From contig CAMRHE010000457.1 of NCBI GenBank assembly GCA_947044405.1, forward strand, positions 980,001 to 1,044,000: a stretch of DNA of 64,000 nucleotides, in the 5' to 3' direction. The stretch is from Leptodactylus fallax. Lineage: Eukaryota > Chordata > Amphibia > Anura > Leptodactylidae. This document shows, piece after piece, positions 46,601 through 55,553 of the stretch. The notes beneath the pieces are model-generated. The model worked only from the letters and a program-made list of their open reading frames with translations. It was not told where the DNA came from and did no database searches. A program made the position numbers and the translations under genes. Every line of letters starts with the position of its first letter. Position 1 is the stretch's first letter.

Positions 46601-47282
46601 GCAGATAGATAGGTTAGTGTCACCAGAACCAGCATATCCCCAGCCCTGCAGATAGATAGGTTAGTGTCACCAGTACCAGCATATCACCCCAGCCCTGCAG
46701 ATAGATAGGTTAGTGTCACCAGAACCAGCATATCACCCCAGCCCTGCAGATAGGTTAGTGTCACCAGAACCAGCATATCACCCCAGCCCTGCAGATAGAT
46801 AGGTTAGTGACACCAGAACCAGCATATCACCCCCTGCAGTTAGCTAGGTTAGTGTCACCAGAACCAGCATATCACCCCAGCAATGCAGATAGAAAGGTTA
46901 GTGTCACCAGAACCAGCACATCACCCCAGCCCTGCAGATATAGGTTAGTGTCACCAGAACATGGCATGTCAACCCAGCCCTGCAGATAGATAGGTTATGG
47001 TCACCTGAATCTGACAGTCTTTTCTCCTTGTGAATCGCTGCCTCTGTTGGTTAGACATGGCTGTTTTTGTCAGTATGTACATGACCTCTTTGGGGCTACG
47101 AGGGCAACATCATTGCAATAATAAGGTAAGCAGCAACGCCTCACTTGCATATTGATAAAAACAGTTTTATCTCGGCAACAGAGGGAGCAATTCATATGGA
47201 GGAAACACTGTCTGATTCAGGTGACCCTAACCTATCTATCTGCAGGGCTAGGTTGATGTTTTGGATCATAGACTCCCTTTAA
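37675..47282. mobile_element. Giant foldback MITE filled by a satellite array
   Basis: The left end is TAAAAGGGAGTCTGTCACC (37675 on). The right end, read in complement, is TTAAAGGGAGTCTATGATCC (ending 47282), with TTAA at the right boundary and CTAA-like sequence at the left. The inner right part folds: 46972-47052 pairs with 47177-47250 over about 75-80 bp. The outer part of that arm (AGCCCTGCAGATAGATAGGT then TAGGGTCACC) is itself the repeat monomer. So the 9.3-kb array lies inside the element and derives from its own terminal repeat. TTAA targets and AGGG-type termini suggest a Kolobok/T2-like origin (inference). Confidence 0.75.
37690..46995. repeat. 49-bp satellite array, ~190 monomers, with higher-order structure
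   Basis: Monomer: CCCTGCAGATAGATAGGTTA then GTGTCACCAGAACCAGCATA and TCACCCCAG, with a recurring variant (CATGGCATGTCAACCCAG). Marker monomers recur at a fixed distance: CACCAGAGCCGAG at 38761, 43003 (+4242) and at 40173, 44416 (+4243); CACCAGAGACGAG at 39782 and 44026 (+4244). About 38.46-42.70 kb and 42.70-46.9 kb are thus two copies of one block. Inside are smaller duplications, such as a 441-bp step (GGAAAGGGTCACC at about 41487 and 41928). No coding content. Confidence 0.96.
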
Positions 47283-48063
47283 GCCACGCCACTTTATGGT
47301 AAATAATGCTCCTTGTCAAATGAGTCTAAAAAATTGTTCAAAATCATCCAGGAGACATAGCCATAAAATGGACCCCTAAAATTCTCTAAATTGACTTGAG
47401 TACTAAGGAGCTATATATGGGTTTCACATGAAGTTGTAAATAAAGCTGTAGCACTAGTGGTTGTGATTGCATTTTTGTGAGAAATATTGTTACATTGTTA
47501 AATGGGTGTTCTATTGTATGTGCCGCGTATTGTGTGCTGCACCCATACAATCTAAGGAGGACAGAGGGGTGAATAAATTGGGGCAGAGCTACTAATAAGA
47601 ATACACCATGTGGGCCAGTAAAGGGGGTGGTATACTGTGTGGAGGCGAGTAAAGGGGGGATTTTACCATGTGGGGGCCAGTAAAAGGGGCAGTATATTGC
47701 TCCACAAGCTACCCCTTGACCTCCTACTTACCCTCCACAAGGTATATTGCTTCTACACAGTAAATACCCTCTTTACTGGCCCACCCACATAGTATAATTC
47801 TCCTTTATTGGCCACATGCAGTAAGTACCCCCTATAGTGACTTTAAGCTGCTACCTATGGGGTTCACGACCTTAGGAGTTCAGGTTTGCTCCCCTTTTTT
47901 TTTATTAAATAGGTAGTTTACTCCCGCAGGTAAAGGCTGCAATTTACTTACTGATTCTTGCTCCTTCCCACGGCCGCCTTGAATAGCGTCAGCAATGTCA
48001 TGACATTGTTCATCGTCAGCAACATGAAGTGGGACACACTGGGTGGGGGGGCTAGAGGGGGGG
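47283..48063. other. Gene-free interval left of the LTR element
   Basis: Contains an imperfect inverted repeat about TAAAGGGGGTGGTATACTGT..CAGTAAAAGGGG (47606-47695) against CCCTCTTTACTGGCCC..CCTATAGTG (about 47765-47835). Otherwise unassigned. A G run precedes the LTR (48041-48063). Confidence 0.5.
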
Positions 48064-49038
48064 TGTAAGAGACAGCCACTGTTGCCCTAAGTTTTATTTT
48101 TTTTTATAAATTTTTTTTGTTGTATGTTTTTTTTTTTTTTTCTTTTTTTAAAACGCCCTTTTTTTTTTTTTTTTTATGGTGATGCTGGAGTGACTCACCC
48201 CCCCTTTTATGTCAGCCTGCCTGTTCTGCAGACAGAATGTGAGCAGAGAAGCAGGAAGTGACGAGACAGAGAGCAGCAGCCTACTTAGCAAGTGTTGTAT
48301 TGAACTGGTGTGGAGATTTTTCTGTACAGCTAAGCTGTATCTTGGTCCAGAGACAAACAGAGTGTAAAGAGACAACAGGACTAGTGAGTCCACGTGAAAG
48401 GAACTGTACTCAGTGGCTGATCAGTGAGACTGACATTCTGACTGTGTATATGGATACCACAGATAGAGACTCGCAGTGCTGTTGATGTACTGGACAGCAC
48501 CTGCTAAACCCCGGCTTACATCCCAGCTCAGTGTATGGATTCGGCAGGACTGTCAGTGTGCTGAGTGGAATCTGCTGTTGGATTACATTGCATTCATTGG
48601 GTTTCCCTGTTAAAGAGGACTTCATTTCTCCCAAGATCCTGATAACAGTGAGGAGAGGACGTTTCACTATAAAAGAAAGGAACGACTTTGGGCCCCACCG
48701 CGCGCTTCTACAGACTGTAAGCGGTCCACCTGGACCACTGGGGAAAAGGGGGTGCACCCAAATGTGATGTCAGGGTCAGTTAGGGATAGTTTTGAGTATA
48801 TTGTTCATTCAGTGTCCATACTGCAGAATTGGACAGAGTAAAAGTAGAAACCATTGCAGAATTTGCCTTGAAATTGTTCATGCTATATTGTATATTTTGC
48901 TTGTCTTTATCCCTGTCATTTTACCTTCAAATAGCCTTTATTAACTTATAGTAAATATATATTCTTTTCTTGAACTACCGCGTGTGCGTTCATTTCTGGT
49001 TGCGGAGACCAAACCACCTGCCTTGCTCTCGGTTCACA
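48064..49038 (+). repeat. 5' LTR
   Basis: Starts TGTAAGAGACAGCCACTG and ends CTCTCGGTTCACA. A TATAAAAG box lies at 48668-48675. Positions about 48093-48175 are almost all T where the 3' LTR has mixed sequence of the same length; from 48179 onward the two LTRs agree except for a handful of changes. Small open frames inside the LTR are duplicated in both copies and are not genes. Confidence 0.95.
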
Positions 49039-49041
49039 AAT

Positions 49042-49059
49042 TGGCGTAGTCGGCAGGAT
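49042..49059 (+). promoter_or_regulatory. Primer-binding site
   Basis: TGGCGTAGTCGGCAGGAT lies 3 bp after the LTR end and starts with the TGG that pairs with a tRNA CCA terminus. The tRNA species was not determined. Confidence 0.8.
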
Positions 49060-49071
49060 CCGCTTACCAGA

Positions 49072-50084
49072 ATGGACGGTGACGCACCCGTTCGGGAGAA
49101 TGGTGCTGGAGGAAGAATGCCAGCAGGGGCTATAATGAGTCAGTTAGCTAAATTTGATGGCAATAATATGTCAGTGAGTATGTGGGTGGAACAGATACGA
49201 ATGATACAGCGAATGTACCAGACCGCACCAGAAGTACTAGTAGAGCTAGCAATATTGACATTACAAGGGGATGCTAAGACCACGGTGATATTGAGGCCAT
49301 TTGAACAAAGGCAGACATTTGAGCAAGTAGTCCAGATTCTAGAAACCATTTATGGAGAAACTGCATTGCTGGGGTCTCTGCAGGCTCGGTTCTTCCAGAG
49401 GGTACAACAGGAGAATGAAAGCCTTCCCCAATATGCAAATGCCCTACAAGAACTGCTCCGAGATATTCAAGTGAAGGAAAGAGGGGGCTCGCCAGCCTTC
49501 TGTAACCCTGATCGGACTCTCCGTGACCAGTTTGTCCTGGGGATACGTGACGGCAGTTTAACTGTGACTATGCAGGATTTTATACGACGAGAGACTGATG
49601 CTAAATTCCATGATGTACAGGTAGAGGCCATCTCCCGTTCCAATAGTATGTTCCCGAAGCCCCAGACCGCAGTTGGAGTTACTTTGTCACAGGGGGCTAG
49701 TTCTGGCTCAGAGACAGTAGAAAAGGGGACGGTTAAAGAAATTCTCACAGTAATGCAGAAACTGCAAGAGCAAATGGAACACTTGCACACCCGTTGTGAT
49801 GAACATTCTATGAAAATTGCAGACTTCCAGAAAACTGGAGGTGAAAGGGTGAGCCGTCCATACCCAGAAAATCAGAATCACCCACCACCCCGCTGGAGGG
49901 ATGAGGATAGGACCTACCGAAGGGGTCCAAATCAGTTAATGCAGTGCTCAGGAGAAATCGAAGGGGCCCAAACAGATGGCCAAAACGACGGGAGATACGC
50001 TGCTGGGAGTGTGGATGGATGGGCCACGTTGCTGCTAGATGTCCAGAGCAGCGACAAACTTATGAGAGACCGCCGTTAAACTGA
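49072..50084 (+). pseudogene. gag, with one frame lesion before the zinc knuckle
   Basis: ATG at 49072 (MDGDAPVRENGAGG) follows the primer-binding site by 12 bp and was chosen over upstream codons that lie in the LTR. The frame encodes a retrotransposon capsid-like region (GNNMSVSMWVEQIRMI, LTLQGDAKTTVILRPF, QARFFQRVQQENESLPQYA, LRDQFVLGIRDG), then a coiled-coil-like KEILTVMQKLQEQMEHL. The CX2CX4HX4C zinc knuckle (CWECGWMGHVAARC, from 50001) lies in a different frame, which stops at 50082-50084; the capsid frame itself closes at 50079. A one-base loss between about 49900 and 49990 explains this. It is either a real mutation or a sequencing indel. The protein would assemble particles and bind RNA. 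Confidence 0.85.
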
Positions 50085-53000
50085 AGTCCCCTGCTGCTGT
50101 AGGGCGTGTAGTAGGGGAGACTGACAAGGAGACTATGTGGGGAGAATGCCCTAATGATGACCTGATCGCTGCAAGTCCTGTTATACAGGTGGAAATGGAG
50201 GGTATTCCGGTTACCGGGATGATTGACACGGGTTCCCAAGTAACGACCTTGAGTAGAGACTGTTATGAACGGTACTTCCAGCAACATGTGAAATATGATC
50301 CCCATACATTCGTACGAGTGGTCGCAGCTAACCAGTTACCAGTTCCAGTCGTGGGAGTGGCCTGGATGAATGTCCGGGTATGTGGCCAAGATCTGGGTAG
50401 GAAAGGCATTGTGGTGGTACAGGAGTCACATGAAGTAAAGGTCCCTGTCATTTTGGGGATGAATGTGTTAAAAGAATTAGATCAGATCCTCTTTGAAAAG
50501 AAAGGTCACGGTTATTGGAAAGAAACCACCACCCATCGGCCTACTCAAACAGCTTTCCAGCGGCTGATCCGGACATGTGGCTTACAGAAAAGTTCGGATG
50601 CGCAGCGTCCTCTGGCTCGAATTTCAGTTCCTTTGCATACAAAAGTTACACTGCCACCCAGTCGGGAGACAATAGTGTCTATGCCCGTAGGCACCTGTCG
50701 GAAACTAGAGGGCATAACTGTGTTGGTAGAACCACTGCAGGCAGCCGAAGGAGGTGTTGATCCGCTAGTGGCCCGTTCCTTGGCAATAGTTCGCAATGGA
50801 AGAGTACCACTTCGATGTGTAAACACTCAGGACCAGAGTGTGGACCTGACCCCAGGGAGGCAGCTGGCTAACATCTATGTGACTCCGGAGGAAGTAAGGA
50901 AAGTAACTCCAATGCAGCTGAAGCCGACTGAAAGGGATGAGTGGACCGTAACTGTGTCCATGGGAGAAGATGAGGAACCCACCTCTGAATGGAATGGCCG
51001 TGCAATTCGAGAACAGATGAAGATGGATGCAAGTTCATGTTCTCTGGAATGTGTGCAGAAGGTAGATGAACTGTTGTGGGAGAACCGAGCCGCCTTTTCA
51101 CGGTATGCTGAAGATTTTGGATGTACCACAGGGATCTACCATGAGATTCCCACAGGAGACACCCCTCCAATTAGAGAGCGCTACCGACAAATTCCTCCAC
51201 AGTTGTATCAGGAAGTAAAAGAACTGTTAGCTAAGATGCTACAGGGTGGGATCATCCAAGAAAGCCAGAGTCCCTGGGCAGCTCCTGTGGTGTTAGTAAG
51301 AAAAAAAGATGGGTCCATCCGATTTTGCGTAGACTATCGGAAGTTAAACGCTTGCACCGTACGAGATTCCTACCCCTTGCCACGGATTGAGGAGTCCCTC
51401 TCAGCGCTGGGGAGAGCCCGGTACTTCTCCTCACTAGATCTGGCTAGTGGGTATTGGCAGGTGCCGATGGCCACAAAAGACAAGGAGAAGACGGCATTCA
51501 TCTTGCCCATGGGACTATACGAATTTAACCGGATGCCCTTCGGGTTGACAAATGCACCCGGAATGTTTCAGCGGTTGATGGAGAAATGTCTCGGTGACTT
51601 CAACTTTGAGTTCACTCTCATCTACTTGGATGACATTATAGTGTATTCTGCGACCTTTGAAGACCATCTCCACCAGTTGGGGCAAGTATTTCGAAGATTG
51701 CGGGAACATGGGCTCAAATTGAAACCCAGTAAATGTCGGTTGTTCCAATCTGAAATTGATTACTTGGGTCACCGCGTATCAGGAGAAGGGGTGAGACCAT
51801 CAAGAGACAAGATAGCGGCTGTTCAAGATTGGCCAATACCGACTACCCTGCGAGAAGTGAGGGCGTTCCTTGGAGTAGCCGGTTACTATCGACGGTTTAT
51901 TAAGGATTTCGCCAAGGTAGCAGCACCACTTAATGCTCTCCTACGAGGCACATCCGGTGGTCCAAAGAACCGGTCCGTGAAGTGGGGACCTGAACAGGAA
52001 CAAGCCTTCCAGGCATTAAAGGATGCACTGACAACAGCCCCAATCTTGGCATATGCTGATTACCACTTGCCGTTCCAGCTGTATACGGATGCAAGCCTGT
52101 ATGGTCTTGGAGCAGTGCTTTCCCAGCTTCAGGATGGCCAGGAGAGGGTCATAGCGTACGGCAGCCGGTCTTTGAGAGATTCTGAAAGAAACCCCGAGAA
52201 TTATAGTTCATTTAAGTTGGAGCTGTTGGCACTGGTATGGGCCATGACCGAGAAATTCTCTGAATATTTGACCGGTGCTGAAGTTTTAGTACTGACTGAC
52301 AACAACCCACTAGCTCACCTGGAAAATGCCAAGCTCGGGGCGTTAGAGCAGAGGTGGATAGCCCGAATGACTAAGTTCAATTACCGCATTAAGTATCGGT
52401 CCAAGACAGAGAACCAGAATGCTGACGGGCTTTCTAGGGTAACCGCCCAGACCCCCACAGTAGACGTGGATCATGAGTTGGAGCATGTGGAGGTGCCCGA
52501 CTTCAGCAGATTTTCACAGGCCTTGGCCGCCGCTAATCAGTTTGAGTTGGAGGGGACTGAAACGGCTCCTTTCTTTGGTCCCTCACGACAGGAATGGGCA
52601 CAGATACAACAGACCCATGAGGGGCTGGCACAGATGATCAAGTGTGTTGAGAAAGGCCAGAAGCCCTGTAGAGAGGAAAGAGAACGACTGACACGTGAGA
52701 TATTATCTGTTCTGAGTCAGTGGGAAAAGTTGGAGATGAAAAATGGAGTGCTATGCCGAAAGGTCTATTTACCTTCTGAGATCGACATTCGATACCAAAT
52801 TGTGGTGCCTAGTGAACTGGCTCGCTCGTTGGCAGTTGAGGCTCATAATAAGAATGGACATTTTGGTCATGAGAAGACCTTTCGTTGGTTACAGCGACTG
52901 ATTTACTGCCCTGGTCTTCGTCAAATGGTCGAAGAAGTATGCCGCAGCTGTCGAACTTGTGAGATCCATAAGGCAATAGAACAGAGAGCTCCCCTGCAAA

Positions 53001-54223
53001 CCATCGTGACCCAGGAACCTTTAGAAATCGTCATGATAGACTATCTAATGGTGGGCCCATCCAATAGCGGACACCAGTATTGCCTCGTAATGGTGGATCA
53101 CTTCACCAAATTTGCGGTGGTAACCGCCACCAAGGACCAGACAGCTGAGTCAGCAGCTCGTGCTCTGTGCCAAGATTTCATTCGAGTATATGGGTGCCCT
53201 AAACGCATCCACTCCGACCAGGGTGCCTGCTTTGAGGGACACGTAATGAAAGAAGTTCAACTTATCTACGGGATAAAGAAGTCGCACACGACTCCATACC
53301 ACCCTCAGGGAAATGGGGCCTGTGAAAGATTCAACAGAACTCTGCTACAGATGCTGCGGACTCTGGAGGAAGACAAGAAGTTACAGTGGCCTCAGTTCTT
53401 GTCTGAAATGGTGTGGGCCTATAACAATCAGGTCCATTCTACAACGGGGTACTCTCCTTATACACTTCTCTTTGGGCGGTCTGGGCGAAGTGTAGGAGAA
53501 TTACAGTTGGATGATGTGGATGGGTTCCCTCCGAGGGATCCAACCTCTTGGGTGCGGGCGCACCGGCAGAGACTTGAGACGATCCATCGATTGGTGCGGC
53601 AGCGCCTGCAAGAACATCCCCATCCTGATAAGACCCCAGTGCAAGAAGCACCATTGCAACCAGGCGACCTGGTGCTAGTTCGTATCAAGAAACCCCAAGG
53701 GAAATTGGAAAGCCGATGGGAGGCTTTGCCGTATCGTGTTGTTGGCCGCAAGTATGCGAATGGGCCAGTGTACCAGGTCCAGAAAGAAGGAACTGATTGT
53801 GTTCGAGTACTTCACCGAAATATGTTGCGCCTGTGTCATTCTGAAGGGACAAATCATGATGGGCTTGCCAATGTGAATGAGCTCCCACAGTCAGAGAATG
53901 GAGGTGCGGAATGGGCCTCAGACGAGGAGGATGATTGTTGGCCGATCCCTGCTCCTGGGGATGTTCCACCTGTGACTACTGTATCTCCGGCCTGTGCCCC
54001 CTCTGGTGCGGAATCCGCTGGTCCTTCTCAGCCCATAGCTGCAGCACCCCATAATATACCACCGGTCCTCAGACGGACCACTAGGCCAAATGCTGGTATT
54101 CCCCCTGTTCGGTATGCGCAGGATGAGTTTGTTTGGCCTGCCATACATCGGTATACTACCACCCTGTGCATAAAAGTACAACCCTCTGGATATACAATCA
54201 TAGGCAGGGACTGCCAATCTTAA
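50066..54223 (+). CDS. pol: Ty3/gypsy pol polyprotein (PR-RT-RH-INT)
   Basis: The frame is open from 50066 to TAA at 54221-54223. The first ATG (50135) gives 1,362 residues, but expression is expected by -1 frameshift from gag. Residues counted from that ATG: aspartic protease DTGS at 31-34; reverse transcriptase with FCVDYRKLNACT, MPFGLTNAPGMFQ and active-site YLDD at 497-500; RNase H starting LYTDAS (Asp652), then LTDNNPL; integrase zinc-binding His904/His909 with Cys939/Cys942; integrase core Asp969 (IDY), Asp1028 (SDQG) and Glu1064 (GACERFNR), a D,58,D,35,E spacing; GPY/F-like region ESRWEALPYRVVG. No stop or frameshift interrupts these domains. All catalytic residues are present. The C-terminal Pro-rich tail (about 90 residues) has no recognised domain. 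Confidence 0.94.
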   Translation, partial: ETAVKLKSPAAVGRVVGETDKETMWGECPNDDLIAASPVIQVEMEGIPVTGMIDTGSQVTTLSRDCYERYFQQHVKYDPHTFVRVVAANQLPVPVVGVAWMNVRVCGQDLGRKGIVVVQESHEVKVPVILGMNVLKELDQILFEKKGHGYWKETTTHRPTQTAFQRLIRTCGLQKSSDAQRPLARISVPLHTKVTLPPSRETIVSMPVGTCRKLEGITVLVEPLQAAEGGVDPLVARSLAIVRNGRVPLRCVNTQDQSVDLTPGRQLANIYVTPEEVRKVTPMQLKPTERDEWTVTVSMGEDEEPTSEWNGRAIREQMKMDASSCSLECVQKVDELLWENRAAFSRYAEDFGCTTGIYHEIPTGDTPPIRERYRQIPPQLYQEVKELLAKMLQGGIIQESQSPWAAPVVLVRKKDGSIRFCVDYRKLNACTVRDSYPLPRIEESLSALGRARYFSSLDLASGYWQVPMATKDKEKTAFILPMGLYEFNRMPFGLTNAPGMFQRLMEKCLGDFNFEFTLIYLDDIIVYSATFEDHLHQLGQVFRRLREHGLKLKPSKCRLFQSEIDYLGHRVSGEGVRPSRDKIAAVQDWPIPTTLREVRAFLGVAGYYRRFIKDFAKVAAPLNALLRGTSGGPKNRSVKWGPEQEQAFQALKDALTTAPILAYADYHLPFQLYTDASLYGLGAVLSQLQDGQERVIAYGSRSLRDSERNPENYSSFKLELLALVWAMTEKFSEYLTGAEVLVLTDNNPLAHLENAKLGALEQRWIARMTKFNYRIKYRSKTENQNADGLSRVTAQTPTVDVDHELEHVEVPDFSRFSQALAAANQFELEGTETAPFFGPSRQEWAQIQQTHEGLAQMIKCVEKGQKPCREERERLTREILSVLSQWEKLEMKNGVLCRKVYLPSEIDIRYQIVVPSELARSLAVEAHNKNGHFGHEKTFRWLQRLIYCPGLRQMVEEVCRSCRTCEIHKAIEQRAPLQTIVTQEPLEIVMIDYLMVGPSNSGHQYCLVMVDHFTKFAVVTATKDQTAESAARALCQDFIRVYGCPKRIHSDQGACFEGHVMKEVQLIYGIKKSHTTPYHPQGNGACERFNRTLLQMLRTLEEDKKLQWPQFLSEMVWAYNNQVHSTTGYSPYTLLFGRSGRSVGELQLDDVDGFPPRDPTSWVRAHRQRLETIHRLVRQRLQEHPHPDKTPVQEAPLQPGDLVLVRIKKPQGKLESRWEALPYRVVGRKYANGPVYQVQKEGTDCVRVLHRNMLRLCHSEGTNHDGLANVNELPQSENGGAEWASDEEDDCWPIPAPGDVPPVTTVSPACAPSGAESAGPSQPIAAAPHNIPPVLRRTTRPNAGIPPVRYAQDEFVWPAIHRYTTTLCIKVQPSGYTIIGRDCQS
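50075..50081 (+). promoter_or_regulatory. Candidate -1 ribosomal frameshift site (G TTA AAC)
   Basis: In the zinc-knuckle frame the codons TTA AAC are directly followed by TGA (50082-50084). Slipping back one base gives GTT AAA CTG AAG, which is the pol frame, open from 50066. GTTAAAC is a known slippery heptamer in other systems. The tight placement at the end of gag supports this use. No downstream pseudoknot was modelled. Confidence 0.7.
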
Positions 54224-54234
54224 AGTGGGGGGGG
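54222..54234 (+). promoter_or_regulatory. Polypurine tract
   Basis: AAAGTGGGGGGGG, immediately after the pol stop and 4 bp before the 3' LTR. It primes plus-strand DNA synthesis in LTR elements. Confidence 0.8.
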
Positions 54235-54238
54235 AATA

Positions 54239-55210
54239 TGTAAGAGACAGCCAATGTTGTCCTAAGCTTTATTTGTCTGTATAAACTGTTAATGTTGAAT
54301 GTATTTCTGTGATTCTGTTCCTTTAAGACAGCAGCCATTGTAATTGTGACATGATGCTGGAGTGGACCCCCCCCCCTTTTATGTCAGCTTGCCTGTTCTG
54401 CAGACAGAATGTGAGCAGAGAAGCAGGAAGTGACGAGACAGAGAGCAGCAGCCATCTTAGCAAGTGTTGTATTGAACTGGTGTGGAGATTTTTCTGTACA
54501 GCTAAGCTGTATCTTGGTCCAGAGACAAACAGAGTGTAAAGAGACAACAGGACTAGTGAGTCCACGTGAAAGGAACTGTACTCAGTGGCTGATCAGTGAG
54601 ACTGACATTCTGACTGTGTATATGGATACCACAGATAGAGACTCGCAGTGCTGTTGATGTACTGGACAGCACCTGCTAAACCCCGGCTTACATCCCAGCT
54701 CAGTGTATGGATTCGGCAGGACTGTCAGTGTGCTGAGTGGAATCTGCTGTTGGATTACATTGCATTCATTGGGTTTCCCTGTTAAAGAGGACTTCATTTC
54801 TCCCAAGATCCTGATAACAGTGAGGAGAGGACGTTTCACTATAAAAGAAAGGAACGACTTTGGGCCCCACCGCGCGCTTCTACAGACTGTAAGCGGTCCA
54901 CCTGGACCACTGGGGAAAAGGGGGTGCACCCAAATGTGATGTCAGGGTCAGTTAGGGATAGTTTTGAGTATATTGTTCATTCAGTGTCCATACTGCAGAA
55001 TTGGACAGAGTAAAAGTAGAAACCATTGCAGAATTTGCCTTGAAATTGTTCATGCTATATTGTATATTTTGCTTGTCTTTATCCCTGTCATTTTACCTTC
55101 AAATAGCCTTTATTAACTTATAGTAAATATATATTCTTTTCTTGAACTACCGCGTGTGCGTTCATTTCTGGTTGCGGAGACCAAACCACCTGCCTTGCTC
55201 TCGGTTCACA
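54239..55210 (+). repeat. 3' LTR
   Basis: 972 bp, TGTAAGAGACAGCCAATG to GGTTCACA. It has mixed-base sequence where the 5' LTR is T-only (54268-54353), so it is the better template for the family. The TATA box (TATAAAAG) is at about 54840. It is followed by GAAGCATAGG rather than a repeat of the left flank. Confidence 0.95.
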
Positions 55211-55380
55211 GAAGCATAGGCAGAGGCCGTTGGGGTAAGTGGCAGCCGTTACCCGCTGGAGTAATCCCCAAATACCCTCTACTTGGTTCCTCTTCTTTTT
55301 CCTCCCACTTTTTGTGGGGAAATAAACCGAACTAATTAAAGGGGGGGGTGGGGGTGGGGGTGGGGTTGGGCCACCCTGGG

Positions 55381-55420
55381 TTTTTTTTTATTAATATCTT
55401 TTTTTCAAACTTTCTAAATT

Positions 55421-55451
<31 letters not shown>

Positions 55452-55545
55452 TGGGGGAAGAGGAGGGGAGGAAAAAAATCTCCTCTCCTCACACCCCACT
55501 CTCTTTTTTTTTTTTTTTTTCTTTTTTTTGTTATTTTTTTTTGCC
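55381..55545. other. T-rich, probably unreliable sequence
   Basis: Long T runs with isolated other bases, enclosing a purine-rich patch (about 55450-55485). It resembles the T-only stretch in the 5' LTR that is demonstrably wrong or mutated relative to its twin. No feature should be called from it. Confidence 0.7.
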
Positions 55546-55553
55546 AGTGGGGT

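Larger units (their letters stand above)
48064..55210 (+). mobile_element. Ty3/gypsy LTR retrotransposon, nearly intact
   Basis: LTRs of 975 and 972 bp (TGTAAGAGACAG...GGTTCACA) flank a 5.2-kb interior: primer-binding site, gag, pol in the order protease, reverse transcriptase, RNase H, integrase, and a polypurine tract. That order defines Ty3/gypsy. There is no envelope gene between pol and the 3' LTR. Outside the first 125 bp the LTRs are almost identical, indicating recent insertion. No direct repeat is visible at the boundaries (GGGGG before, GAAGC after). It lies in sense orientation within intron 4 of the receptor gene. Confidence 0.95.

Noticed and set aside
37690..46995. Possible coding repeats in the 49-bp array
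   Set aside because: 49 is not a multiple of three; frames close within one or two units apart from a 60-codon accident near 46807.
48258..48767. Small frames (75, 78 and 115 codons) that occur twice and so look conserved
   Set aside because: Both occurrences (48.3-48.8 and 54.4-54.9 kb) are the two LTRs of one element; duplication explains the conservation.
48970..49071. Upstream start for gag within the LTR
   Set aside because: That part lies across the LTR end and primer-binding site; the ATG at 49072 just after the primer-binding site is the sensible start.
54222..54238. Envelope gene after pol
   Set aside because: Only the polypurine tract separates the pol stop from the 3' LTR, so the element has no envelope gene.
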